Source: Mycolicibacter heraklionensis (lineage in GTDB: Bacteria > Actinomycetota > Actinomycetes > Mycobacteriales > Mycobacteriaceae). Taken from it: 62,636 nt of DNA. Where the stretch lies: assembly GCA_001673575.1 (NCBI GenBank), contig LZME01000139.1, forward strand, positions 1 to 62,636, read 5' to 3'. This document shows positions 7,739-16,515 of this stretch, piece by piece. Made by a program: the position numbers and the translations under genes. The notes beneath the pieces are model-generated. The model did not search any database, was not told the DNA's origin, and saw only the letters and a list, made by a program, of their open reading frames with translations. Numbering within the stretch: position 1 is the first letter of the stretch; the number at the start of each line of letters is the position of its first letter.

Positions 7739-8664
7739 CAGGCGCTCTTCTCCTCTGCGGTGTACCACTTGGTCACGTCGTAGCCGTCGTCGTAGCGGGC
7801 GAACCACTCGTTGGCCAAGACCGGGATCTTTTCGTGGGCCGGTTTGTGATTGGGCAGCTGGCTGCGGATGATACCGGCGACCGCGGTGGCCATTTCGCGC
7901 TTTGGCAGATGTTTGAAGGCATCCGCGACCGGGCCCTCGTCGGCTGGCCAGCCGAACGGGACCCGGCGTCGCCAAGCCTGCTTGGCGCGGTAGGTACTGA
8001 ACAGTGAGAGGGCATCAACCTTGCGGTCTTCCAAGGGAATGTGGCGATTGAAGCCTTCGCACGCCACCTTGATCACGCTCATCACGTGTTTGAAGATCGA
8101 CGGCGCCATCCGCATCCGGTACCACGGGTCGTTGATGACGTGGTCGTAGATGATCAGCGCGGAGCTGCGGTGTTCGACTTCCTCGACGAAGTGCCACAAG
8201 AACAGTGACGCCACCCGGTCGTCGCCCGGAGCGAACAGGGTGTTGTCGTGGTCGAGCATCAGCTTGAAGACCGGGGTGAAGGTGGCCTCCAGGTCGGCGG
8301 TGTAGGCCAGCCGGTAGTCCAGCGATTTCTCGGCGGCCATCTTGTCGAACATGGCGTTGCATTCGTCGACGGTCTCCTTGAGCCCCGGGTAGGCCCTGAC
8401 CAATGCCTTGGCGTGGCCGCGGTGGGCCATCGAGTGCTGGCCCTCCTGCCGCACGAACGCGTCGGCCTCTTCGGCGACGGCGGGGTCGGTGATCAGCGGC
8501 ATCGCCTCGGCGATCATGCCGCCGATCATCTTCTCGAAGCCGATCGCCAGCAGCGAGACAGCGTTGGCCATCGACGAGAACGCCGGGTTGGCTTCGTTCC
8601 ACAAGAACGGCACGGGGTACTCGGCGAACGCGAACCGCAGTTTGCGCACGATCAGGTCGGTCAT
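7738..8664 (-). CDS. PF10118-type metal-dependent hydrolase (ferritin-like)
   Basis: The 308-residue helical protein resembles the Metal_hydrol family (PF10118). Glu/His motifs typical of a di-iron or di-metal helix bundle are visible: ADAFVRQEGQHSMAHRGHAK, and WHFVEEVEHRSSALIIYD about 100 residues later. Despite the family name, the EExxH spacing suggests oxygenase-like chemistry. ATG at 8664 starts the conserved region; the frame extends upstream without support. It is divergent from a TetR gene with 80 bp between starts and is coupled to the membrane protein downstream. Confidence 0.75.
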   Translation of the reverse strand: MTDLIVRKLRFAFAEYPVPFLWNEANPAFSSMANAVSLLAIGFEKMIGGMIAEAMPLITDPAVAEEADAFVRQEGQHSMAHRGHAKALVRAYPGLKETVDECNAMFDKMAAEKSLDYRLAYTADLEATFTPVFKLMLDHDNTLFAPGDDRVASLFLWHFVEEVEHRSSALIIYDHVINDPWYRMRMAPSIFKHVMSVIKVACEGFNRHIPLEDRKVDALSLFSTYRAKQAWRRRVPFGWPADEGPVADAFKHLPKREMATAVAGIIRSQLPNHKPAHEKIPVLANEWFARYDDGYDVTKWYTAEEKSA

Positions 8665-8676
8665 CGCTACCTCAAC

Positions 8677-8716
8677 TCGAACATACAACTGGACGTCTTC
8701 GCGTATGATTGTTCGA
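8677..8716. promoter_or_regulatory. Dyad in the divergent hydrolase/tetR promoter
   Basis: TCGAACA at 8677-8683 and TGTTCGA at 8710-8716 are perfect 7-bp inverted arms 26 bp apart, and TATGAT at 8704-8709 resembles a -10 element for the tetR gene. The symmetry between divergent starts suits autoregulation by the TetR protein, but the wide spacing is unusual for a single TetR dimer. Confidence 0.35.
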
Positions 8717-8744
8717 TGCACCAAGCTTGTCAAGCAGGTCACTG

Positions 8745-9356
8745 ATGGCACGCCGACGCGGCTGGGGAGGCAACCCGCCGCACACCGACGAGGAAGCCAG
8801 CCGGCGCATCATCGCCGCGGCCGTCGACCTGGTCGCCGACACCGGTGCCGCAGTGTCGCTGGCCGACGTCGCCACCTCACTCGGGGTGATCCGTCAGACG
8901 GTGTATCGCTACTTCCCCACCGCCGACGCACTGATGCGCGCCGTGGCCATCGCCTCCGTCGACGACTTCCTCGACCGGCTCACCGAGCACGTACACGGCC
9001 TCCACGATCCCGCCGACGCGCTCGCCGAGGGCGCGGTCTACACCCTGGATGCGGTGGCCCGCTCCCCACACCTGAGCGCCATGCTGTCGTCGTCTTCGGC
9101 GCACAACCGAGAGATGGCCTCCGAAGAGGCTCGCGCCTTCGGGATGCGAATGATCGAGCGGTTCGACGTCGACTGGAAACAGCACGGCTACGACGAAGCC
9201 GCGTTGCGCGAGCTCGTGGAGTTCACCCTGCGGATCATGCTCTCGTTCGTCGTGGCGCCCAACGATCCAGATCGCTCCCCCGACGAGCTGCGCCGTTTCC
9301 TGCGCCGTTGGCTCGGCGAAGCCGTCGCCGCGCAGTCGCGGCACGCCGCCGACTGA
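8745..9356 (+). CDS. TetR-family transcriptional regulator
   Basis: The 203-residue protein has a TetR helix-turn-helix at residues ~20-60 (SRRIIAAAVDLVADTGAAVS, LADVATSLGVIRQTVYRYFP) and a variable ligand-binding C-terminal domain. ATG at 8745 begins MARRRGWGG; a TTG at 8709 would extend it but lies in the promoter dyad. It is divergent from the ferritin-like/membrane pair and lies 106 bp before mmpS on the same strand, so it could control either unit or both. Confidence 0.85.
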   Translation: MARRRGWGGNPPHTDEEASRRIIAAAVDLVADTGAAVSLADVATSLGVIRQTVYRYFPTADALMRAVAIASVDDFLDRLTEHVHGLHDPADALAEGAVYTLDAVARSPHLSAMLSSSSAHNREMASEEARAFGMRMIERFDVDWKQHGYDEAALRELVEFTLRIMLSFVVAPNDPDRSPDELRRFLRRWLGEAVAAQSRHAAD

Positions 9357-9368
9357 CCACCGTCCCTA

Positions 9369-9382
9369 TACCCCCTTGGGTA
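9369..9382. promoter_or_regulatory. Palindrome TACCC-N4-GGGTA, upstream copy
   Basis: TACCCCCTTGGGTA has perfect 5-bp arms around a four-base centre. It is the first of two similar sites between tetR and mmpS. Confidence 0.5.
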
Positions 9383-9397
9383 CTTAAGGAATATTTG

Positions 9398-9415
9398 TAT
9401 ACCCTACGGGGTATA
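9398..9415. promoter_or_regulatory. Palindrome TATACCC-N4-GGGTATA, upstream of mmpS
   Basis: TATACCCTACGGGGTATA has perfect 7-bp arms around TACG, centred 31 bp (about three helical turns) from the first site and ending 47 bp before the mmpS ATG. Its right half overlaps a possible -10 (TATAGT, 9412-9417). The TACCC...GGGTA pattern resembles operators of CsoR/RicR-family metal or persulfide repressors; the neighbouring TetR protein is an equally simple candidate. Confidence 0.6.
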
Positions 9416-9462
9416 GTATTCACGAAGAGTTATCCAGTGGCGGGAATTGAGAGGTGATGGGC

Positions 9463-9894
9463 ATGCGCGCGTTTGTGAGCCGAGCCTGGGTGCCCGTGGT
9501 GGTCGCGTCGGCGGCCATCGTCGGAACGTTGGCGGTGCTAAACCTGCGCGGCGCGTTCGGATCCGACGAGATCTTCCGCTGGGACGGCAGCGGCTCAGCG
9601 CCGATCGCGTCGATCAACGAAAAGCGGGTCATGTACGAGGTTTTCGGACCCGACGACAACGCCGGCGGGGTCAGCTACCTCAATGAGCAGACCCAGGCCG
9701 TGCAGTCGACGTTCGCCGGCCTGCCCTGGTCGCACACGATGAGCACGACAAGTCCAGCGGTGATCGGCAACCTGGTGGCCCAAGGCAACGGCAACGCGAT
9801 CGGCTGCCGTATCACGGTTAACGGCGCCATCAAGGACGAACAGTTCGCCACTGGGCACCACGCCCAGGTCTTCTGTCTGGTCAAAGCAGCATGA
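9463..9894 (+). CDS. MmpS-family membrane protein
   Basis: The 143-residue protein has one N-terminal membrane helix (VPVVVASAAIVGTLAVLNL) and a periplasmic domain with the MmpS features VMYEVFGPDDNAGGVSYLNE and NAIGCRITVNGAIKDEQ, ending in a Cys-containing strand ([10 protein letters not shown]). MmpS proteins are accessory subunits of MmpL exporters. ATG at 9463 lies 8 bases after GAGAGG; ATG 9457 and GTG 9454 are alternatives. Its stop overlaps the mmpL start in ATGA. The palindromes at 9369-9415 probably control the pair. Confidence 0.85.
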   Translation: MRAFVSRAWVPVVVASAAIVGTLAVLNLRGAFGSDEIFRWDGSGSAPIASINEKRVMYEVFGPDDNAGGVSYLNEQTQAVQSTFAGLPWSHTMSTTSPAVIGNLVAQGNGNAIGCRITVNGAIKDEQFATGHHAQVFCLVKAA

Positions 9895-12737
9895 GCGGCC
9901 ACGGCAACCCCCGGCCGGCCTATATGCGACTGGTCCGCCGGCTCGCCTGGCCACTGATCATCTTCTGGCTACTGCTGACCGTCGGCCTCAACGTGCTGGT
10001 GCCGCCGATCGAATCGGTGGCGAGGGACCACGCGTTGACGATGTCGCCGCAGGACGCGCCGTCGATGATGGCCGCCAAGCACATCGGTAAGACGTTCGAC
10101 GAGTTCGACTCCGACTCCATGGTGATGCTGGTGATCGAAGGTCAGACCGAGCTGGGCCCCGACGCCCACCGCTACTACGACACCCTGGTTGAGAAGCTGT
10201 CCGCCGACCACGAGCACGTCCAGCACATCGCGGACCTGTGGGGCGACCCAATCACTGCCGCCGGGGTGCAGAGCACCGACGGCAAAGCCGCCTACGCACA
10301 GATCAACACCGCTGGCGATCAGGGCAGTACGCAGGGCAACCAGTCCATTGACGCGGTGCGCCACATCGTCGCCTCGGTGCCTGCCCCGGCTGGGGTGCAG
10401 GCCTACGTCACCGGCCAGGCCGCGCTCACCACCGACATGACCGAGGCCGCCGACAAATCCATGTTCAAGATGATGGCTGTCACCGGCGTGGTCATCATCA
10501 TCATGCTGGCGATCGTCTACCGCTCGGCCGCCACCGTGGCACTGGCGCTGGTGATGGTCGGCTTCGAGATGGGCACCGCCCGCGGGTTGGTGGCGCTGCT
10601 GGGTAGCCTTGGCCTGCTGGGGTTCTCGACATTCGTGGTGGCGATGCTTTCATCGCTGGCGATCGCCGCCGGTACCGACTACGCGATCTTCCTGATCGGT
10701 CGTTATCACGAGGCCCGCAACGCGGGCGAGGACCGGGAGACGGCCTGGTATTCGATGTTGCGTGGCACCTGGCATGTCATCTTGGGCTCTGGCCTGACGA
10801 TTGCCGGCGCCTCCTTGTGTCTGCACTTCGCCCGGCTGTCCTACTTCAAGGCCCTGGGTATCCCGTCGGCACTGGGTCTGCTGGTGGTCATCGCCGGTGC
10901 GCTGACGGTCGCCCCGGCCGTGGTCGCGGTCGCCGCCCCGTTGCTCGACCCCAAGCGGGTGGAGGGCCGCGGCTGGCGCCGCATCGGCACCGCCAACGTC
11001 CGCTGGCCCGGTGCAGTGTTCGTGGGCGCAATGCTGATCACCCTGGCCGGAGCGCTCGTCGTTCCTGGCATGAAGATCAGCTACAACGACCGCTACTACA
11101 TCCCGGCCGACCTGCCTGCGAACGTCGGCTACGACGCCGCCGAACGGCACTTCAGCGCCGCCCGGATGAACCCCGATGTGTTGATGGTCGAGTCCGACCA
11201 TGACCTACGGAATTCGGCCGACATGATCATCTTGGATCGGATCGCCAAGAACATCTTCCGCACCCGCGGGGTGGAGCGGGTGCAGAGCATCACCCGGCCA
11301 TTGGGCAGCCCCATCGAGCACACTTCTATCCCGTTCCAGGTCAGCATGAGCGCCGTGCCGATCCAGGAGAACCTGCAGTTCATGGACGACCGGCTGGCAG
11401 ACATGCTCAAGATGAGCGACGACCTGGGCGCCACCGTCGCATCCATGGAGCGGCTCCGGGATCTGGTCGCGCGGATGGACACCACCACCGAACGGATGAC
11501 CGCCGACATGGTGACGATCAATGCGACCGTCAACGAAATCCGGGACCACATAGCCGATTTCGACGACGTCGCTCGCCCGGTCCGCAACTATTTCTACTGG
11601 GAACAGCACTGCTTCAACATTCCGGTCTGTCATGCGGTCCGGTCGGTTTTCGACGCCTACGACGGTATGGACAAGTTCAGCGAGAACATGGAGCCGCTAC
11701 TCGCCGACATGGCCGACATGAACGCGGTCATGCCGCAGATGGTCGGGCAGTTCGAGCCGATGATCGCGGTGGCGAAATCCATGCAGGCCAGCGTGCTTTC
11801 GATGCACTCGACCTTCTCCGGACTGGTGACCCAGATGTCGCGGATGACTGACACCGCCACCGAGATGGGCCGGGCGTTCGATGCGTCCATGGCCGACGAC
11901 TACTTCTATCTTCCGCCGGAGGCCTTCGACAACCCGGACTTTCAGAAGGGCCTGGCGCTGTTCTTGTCCCCGGATGGTCATGCAGCGCGGTTCATCGTCA
12001 CCTACGACGCCGATCCGGCTACCCCCAAGGGCATTTCATTCGTCGAGCCGATGCTGGCCGCCGCGCACGACGCCGTGAAGGGTACACCGCTGACGGGCGC
12101 CAAGTTCTATCTCACCGGAACCGCCGCGGTGTACAACGACATCCAGTCCGGTTCCACCTACGACATCCTGATCGTCGGAGTGGCGGCGGTGACGTTGATC
12201 TTCATCGTGATGCTGTTGCTGACCCGGGCGCTGGTCGCCTCCGCCGTGATCGTCGGCACGGTGCTGCTGTCCCTGAGTGCGGCCTTCGGATTGTCGGTCC
12301 TGGTGTGGCAACACATCTTCGGGTTGCCACTGAACTGGATCGCTCCCGTTTTCGGCGTCATCATCCTGCTGGCGGTCGGGTCGGACTACAACCTGTTGCT
12401 GGTCTCCCGCTTCCAGGAGGAGATCGGCGACGGGAGCAAGACCGGCATCAAAACCGGGATCATCCGCTCGATCGGCGGAACCGGATCGGTGGTCACCGCG
12501 GCGGGCCTGGTGTTCGCGTTCACGATGATGTCCATGGCGGTCAGCGACCTGTACTCGATCGGCCAGGCGGGCAGCACCATCGGACTCGGGCTGCTGTTCG
12601 ACACCCTGATCGTGCGGTCGTTCCTGACCCCGTCGATCGCCGCACTGCTCGGCCGCTGGTTCTGGTGGCCCAGAAGGATTCACAAGGTCCAGCCGGCGGT
12701 GACTACCCCGCTGCCGGTGACCGCGGGATCACCGTAG
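9891..12737 (+). CDS. MmpL-family RND transporter
   Basis: This 948-residue transporter has the RND plan: one membrane helix near residue 20, a periplasmic domain, a block of helices from ~185 to 345, a second periplasmic domain, and a final block from ~755. Proton-relay Asp-Tyr pairs are visible in both halves ([14 protein letters not shown] near 263; [14 protein letters not shown] near 832). Residues ~485-680 form a long Met- and Asp-rich helical segment, the coiled-coil insertion of MmpL4/MmpL5-type proteins that work with an MmpS and export siderophores or lipids. The cargo is unknown. It overlaps mmpS by 4 bp and the convergent PPE gene by 35 bp. Confidence 0.92.
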   Translation: MSGHGNPRPAYMRLVRRLAWPLIIFWLLLTVGLNVLVPPIESVARDHALTMSPQDAPSMMAAKHIGKTFDEFDSDSMVMLVIEGQTELGPDAHRYYDTLVEKLSADHEHVQHIADLWGDPITAAGVQSTDGKAAYAQINTAGDQGSTQGNQSIDAVRHIVASVPAPAGVQAYVTGQAALTTDMTEAADKSMFKMMAVTGVVIIIMLAIVYRSAATVALALVMVGFEMGTARGLVALLGSLGLLGFSTFVVAMLSSLAIAAGTDYAIFLIGRYHEARNAGEDRETAWYSMLRGTWHVILGSGLTIAGASLCLHFARLSYFKALGIPSALGLLVVIAGALTVAPAVVAVAAPLLDPKRVEGRGWRRIGTANVRWPGAVFVGAMLITLAGALVVPGMKISYNDRYYIPADLPANVGYDAAERHFSAARMNPDVLMVESDHDLRNSADMIILDRIAKNIFRTRGVERVQSITRPLGSPIEHTSIPFQVSMSAVPIQENLQFMDDRLADMLKMSDDLGATVASMERLRDLVARMDTTTERMTADMVTINATVNEIRDHIADFDDVARPVRNYFYWEQHCFNIPVCHAVRSVFDAYDGMDKFSENMEPLLADMADMNAVMPQMVGQFEPMIAVAKSMQASVLSMHSTFSGLVTQMSRMTDTATEMGRAFDASMADDYFYLPPEAFDNPDFQKGLALFLSPDGHAARFIVTYDADPATPKGISFVEPMLAAAHDAVKGTPLTGAKFYLTGTAAVYNDIQSGSTYDILIVGVAAVTLIFIVMLLLTRALVASAVIVGTVLLSLSAAFGLSVLVWQHIFGLPLNWIAPVFGVIILLAVGSDYNLLLVSRFQEEIGDGSKTGIKTGIIRSIGGTGSVVTAAGLVFAFTMMSMAVSDLYSIGQAGSTIGLGLLFDTLIVRSFLTPSIAALLGRWFWWPRRIHKVQPAVTTPLPVTAGSP

Positions 12738-13887
12738 GCCGAAAGTCGTATTGGGTGGCCGAGCCGCCGACCCCACCGCGCGCGGCCAGGCTGCCGAACG
12801 GCACCATCGGCGGCACCGCGGACGCGTTTCCCATCCCCGCTGTCGAAGCCGCTCCCCCACCGACAGACGGCAACGCCGTGGCCGCCGGAGCGCTGGCCAC
12901 GCCCAGACCGGTCCAGGCCGGCGGCACCGACAATGCGCCGATCGAGGCGGCTCGGCCCAGCCCGGCGGTGGCCGCCGATCCGCCGGAGAAGCCCGCCAAC
13001 GTCACCGTGCTGGAGGCGCCACCAGCGGAGCTGAGCAGGCCCGAGGCCGCCCCGCCGGCCGCCGCCACCCCAGCCGCGGCACCTTTCGCCCCATTGGAGC
13101 CGCCCATCAGCATCCGCATCAGCATGCTCATCGGCATCATCGCCATGCGCATCGGCATCATCAGCGCGTTCAGGCTCGACATCGACGACGACATCGAGCC
13201 GCCCGTCGACGCTTCCTCGGTGGGTGCGGCCAGCGCCTGCAGCGCCGTCGGAGTCGTCGAGAGCAGTCGCGGCCCTTGCGACATCAACGCCTCGGTGTCG
13301 GTACCGGTGGTCGCGGCGGCCGACTGCGCGACGGAGGCGACCTGTCCGGCCTGCCGGGACGGGTCGGTGGTCTGCGGCGGCGAGGCGAACGGCGTGACCT
13401 GGGTGGCGACCGCCGACGCCCCGGCGTAGCCGTACATGGCCGCGGCGTCCCGAGCCCACATCTCCAGGTACTGCGCCTCGGTCGTGGCGATCGCCGCGGT
13501 GTTCTGCCCGAGCAGATTGGTGGCGATCAGGGTCTGCTGCAGGGTGCGGTTGGCTGCGATCAGCGGCGGCGGAACGGTAGCCGCGTGGGCGGCTTCGTAG
13601 GCCGTGACGGCGGCGGCCAGTTGGGCGCCGGCCTGCTCGGCCTGTGCCCCGGTGGCACCGAGCCAAGTCACGTAGGGGCTCGCCGCGGCTGCCATCGTCA
13701 CCGCCGAGGCGCCCAGCCAGGAACCACTCGTCAGACCCGCGATCACTGAGCCGTAGGACGCGGCCGCGGAGTTCAGTTCGGCGGCCAGGTCCTGCCAGGC
13801 GCTCGCCGCGGCCAGTAACGAAGCCGGGCCGGGGCCGGCGTACATGCGCGCCGAGTTGATCTCCGGCGGCAGGGCTCCGTAGTCCAT
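12703..13887 (-). CDS. PPE family protein, SVP subgroup
   Basis: The 394-residue protein starts with the PPE domain ([19 protein letters not shown], then [15 protein letters not shown]) and carries the SVP-subgroup motif [11 protein letters not shown] near residue 325. PPE proteins are exported by type VII secretion and sit at the cell surface. No PE partner or ESX gene is nearby. Residues 243-261 hold 11 methionines in 19 positions. The 3' end overlaps mmpL by 35 bp on the opposite strand. It lies 144 bp after the fadD gene on the same strand. Confidence 0.92.
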   Translation of the reverse strand: MDYGALPPEINSARMYAGPGPASLLAAASAWQDLAAELNSAAASYGSVIAGLTSGSWLGASAVTMAAAASPYVTWLGATGAQAEQAGAQLAAAVTAYEAAHAATVPPPLIAANRTLQQTLIATNLLGQNTAAIATTEAQYLEMWARDAAAMYGYAGASAVATQVTPFASPPQTTDPSRQAGQVASVAQSAAATTGTDTEALMSQGPRLLSTTPTALQALAAPTEEASTGGSMSSSMSSLNALMMPMRMAMMPMSMLMRMLMGGSNGAKGAAAGVAAAGGAASGLLSSAGGASSTVTLAGFSGGSAATAGLGRAASIGALSVPPAWTGLGVASAPAATALPSVGGGAASTAGMGNASAVPPMVPFGSLAARGGVGGSATQYDFRPTVIPRSPAAG

Positions 13888-14031
13888 TGCCTCCCCTTAT
13901 CTCTTGGCCGGCAATCGATCCGGCAAGATGCTTTAGGAAGGCTAGCTAGCTATTTTTGGCGCCCGACAGGTCTGCGCTGTGCGCCCGCTGTGCACGCGCG
14001 GCGGAGCCGGCAGACCAACGCAGCAAGCGTC

Positions 14032-15864
14032 TCAGGGCACACCGAGCGTGCCCGCCGCATACTGCTGGCGGCACGCGGTGCGGCCGAGCTTTCCGCTGGT
14101 GGTGCGGGGGATGGCGCCGGCCCGGACGAATCGGATATCGGCGGCGCTCACCCCATGCACCCGCTGCACCTCCGCGCGGATGGCCGCGATCGCCGACGCG
14201 GGATCTTTGCGGCCGGTGCCCGTCGCGCGCTCGGCGACGATCACCAGCTGCTCGGCGTCCTCGGCCGGCACCGCGAACGCGACCACATAACCGTCACGAA
14301 CCATCGGTGAGGCCGCCGCCGCGGTGGCCTCGATGTCCTGCGGATAGTGACCGCGTCCCGCCAGGGTCATCAGATCCACCGTGCGACCGGTCACGTAGAG
14401 CTCACCGTCGAGATAGAAGCCCAGGTCACCGGTGCGCAACCACGCGCCGTCGGCCGGTGTCGGCCCAGCGTGGCTCCCGTGGTCCAGCCGAGAACGCAGG
14501 CGGGCTCCGAACGCGTGTCGGGTCTCGTCGGGCCGGCCCCAGTAGCCGGCGGTGACGTTGTCGCCATGCAGCCAGATCTCGCCGATACTTCCGTCGGGCA
14601 ACTCCGCGCCGGCCTCGGCGTCGACGATCACCGCCGAGAGGCTGCGGGCCACCTGCCCGCACGAGACCTGGGCCACCGCGCCCGGGGCGTCGGCCGCCAC
14701 CGGCACCGCGCGGCCGGCACCGAGTTGATCGCGGTCCAGGTACCGCACGCTCGCCTCCGCATCGGGAGCGATGGTGGCGACAAACAGCGTGGCCTCGGCG
14801 ATCCCGTAGGACGGCTTGATGGCCGTGGCCGGCAACCCGCACGGTGCGAACGCCTCGTTGAACGTAGTGATGGCCGCCATGTTCACCGGTTCGGACCCGA
14901 TGATCATCACGACGTTCGACAGGTCGATGTCGGCATCCGGCGCCGGCACGCCGCGGACCGCGGTCAACTCATAGGCGAAGTTCGGTGCGGCGGTGACCAC
15001 CCGGCCGCGCCGCGAAGCGTCCGACAGCGCATTGATCCAGCGCTGCGGTCGTCGGATGAACGCCGTCGGCGACATCAGCGTGGAGTGTCCCCCGTAGACC
15101 GCCGGAAATCCGATCATCGACAGACCCATATCGTGATAGAGCGGTAACCAGCTGAGTCCGTGCGTGTTTCGATCCAGCATGTCGATGGACAGAATCATCT
15201 GCAGCAGGTTGGTGGCCACCGAGCGGTGGGTCACCTGCACACCGACCGGTGGCCGCGTGGTGCCCGAGGTGTACTGCAGGTGCGACACGTCGTCGACGTC
15301 GATGTCGACGGACACGAAGTCCTCCCCCGCCGAGTCAGGTATCTCGTCGATGACCACCACGCGAGGCTGCAACTGCTGGGGCAGTTTGCCCAGAAAATCA
15401 TCGACGATGTGCCGCACCGCGGCCGTCGTCAGAACCACAGCCGGAGTGCAGTCGCGTAAGGCGGTGTCGAGTCGCTCGGTGTGCCCCGGCAGTTCGGGAG
15501 CGAATAGCGGCACCGCGACGGTTGCGCATTTGACGGCCGCATAGAACCCCGTGACGTAGTCCAGTCCCTGCGGCGCCAGGATCGCCACCCGATCACCGGG
15601 AGCCGTGAGACTTTGCAGGCGGGCACCGATGGCGCGCAGTCGCTCGCCGAGTTGCGTCCAGGTCAGCTCCACCGCCTGGCCCTCCACCTGGCCGGCGTAA
15701 TCGAGGTAACGGAACGCCACCGCATCGCCCACGTTGGCGATATTGCGGTCGATCAGCGAGATCAGGGTTTCACCCGGCGGCAGCACGATGCCGCCGCACG
15801 CGTCCAGGCATTCCTCGATCTGGACCAGTCCCTTGAGGGGCGTCGAGCGCCGCGACCGTGTCAT
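14032..15864 (-). CDS. Fatty-acyl-AMP ligase / fatty-acyl-CoA ligase, FadD31-like
   Basis: The 610-residue adenylate-forming enzyme activates a fatty acid with ATP. Motif A3 is HLQYTSGTTRPPVGVQVTHR, A5 is KPSYGIAEATLFVA, A8 lies around WLRTGDLGFYLDGELYVTGR, and the catalytic lysine motif TTSGKLGRTACR is near the C-terminus. The ~600-residue length and the sequence style fit the mycobacterial FAAL group (FadD31 resemblance from memory), which hands acyl-adenylates to polyketide synthases, but no PKS lies in this window. ATG at 15864 begins MTRSRRSTPLKG; upstream extension is unsupported. Confidence 0.85.
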   Translation of the reverse strand: MTRSRRSTPLKGLVQIEECLDACGGIVLPPGETLISLIDRNIANVGDAVAFRYLDYAGQVEGQAVELTWTQLGERLRAIGARLQSLTAPGDRVAILAPQGLDYVTGFYAAVKCATVAVPLFAPELPGHTERLDTALRDCTPAVVLTTAAVRHIVDDFLGKLPQQLQPRVVVIDEIPDSAGEDFVSVDIDVDDVSHLQYTSGTTRPPVGVQVTHRSVATNLLQMILSIDMLDRNTHGLSWLPLYHDMGLSMIGFPAVYGGHSTLMSPTAFIRRPQRWINALSDASRRGRVVTAAPNFAYELTAVRGVPAPDADIDLSNVVMIIGSEPVNMAAITTFNEAFAPCGLPATAIKPSYGIAEATLFVATIAPDAEASVRYLDRDQLGAGRAVPVAADAPGAVAQVSCGQVARSLSAVIVDAEAGAELPDGSIGEIWLHGDNVTAGYWGRPDETRHAFGARLRSRLDHGSHAGPTPADGAWLRTGDLGFYLDGELYVTGRTVDLMTLAGRGHYPQDIEATAAAASPMVRDGYVVAFAVPAEDAEQLVIVAERATGTGRKDPASAIAAIRAEVQRVHGVSAADIRFVRAGAIPRTTSGKLGRTACRQQYAAGTLGVP

Positions 15865-15954
15865 GCCCCGCAGTCTAGGGCCCCGGCTCCTTCGACGGAG
15901 CCCGCTTCGGACGTCAAAGGACTTCCACCACAATGGAGTTGGCGCAGTGATGGA

Positions 15955-16320
15955 TCACATAGCCGGTTCGCGCAGCGCCAGGCTGATGAAGAGATAGCCC
16001 ATGCAGATCAGCAGATTGAGTGAAGCGATCATCAGGCCGGCCACGATAAGCGCGTTCATCAGGCGTCGCCGGTTGCGCCGGGCCCGGGCCAGTCGTTGTT
16101 CGTGCTTGATCTCGGTAGCGGCGAGCGCGAACGCGTAGTCGACCGATTCCGCGGACGCCAGCGGCGCACCGACCGCCATCTCACGCAGCCGAGCGGGCGG
16201 AATGCGGACGCCCACCCCGGCGAAGCGCCGGCTCATCCGACGGGCCGCCCAGCGGCCGACCGCCACCGGCTGCGGCGCCTGCTCCCAGTGTTCTGCCCAC
16301 CGGTCCGACCGGTACGTCAT
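15955..16320 (-). CDS. Small membrane protein, unknown
   Basis: The 121-residue protein has an Arg-rich soluble N-terminus (RWAARRMSRRFAGVGVRIPP), a basic helix (HEQRLARARRNRRRLMNALI) and a C-terminal hydrophobic stretch of about 30 residues (LIVAGLMIASLNLLICMGYLF) that would span the membrane once or as a tight hairpin. It lies 90 bp upstream of fadD on the same strand and is divergent from aceA. I recognise no named family. Confidence 0.6.
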   Translation of the reverse strand: MTYRSDRWAEHWEQAPQPVAVGRWAARRMSRRFAGVGVRIPPARLREMAVGAPLASAESVDYAFALAATEIKHEQRLARARRNRRRLMNALIVAGLMIASLNLLICMGYLFISLALREPAM

Positions 16321-16515
16321 AGACCTTGAGTCTAGCCACTTCGGCCCTGGAATCCGATGCCTTCGGGCCAGTTCAGCGGCATCAGCGGCACAGTGCTGAA
16401 GATGTAGGCAAAACCGAACTATCGCTCAGCGTGCGGCGGCACAATACGAGGAGGAAACAAGCTGGGACCGCCGCATCAACCGCCGGATCTACCCGGTGAA
16501 AGGGAGCGAATTTCC

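Noticed and set aside
6626..7783. 385-codon open frame on the plus strand within the membrane-protein gene
   Set aside because: Its product is His/Arg/Gln-rich and low in complexity, typical of GC-rich shadows; the minus-strand frame has clear membrane helices.
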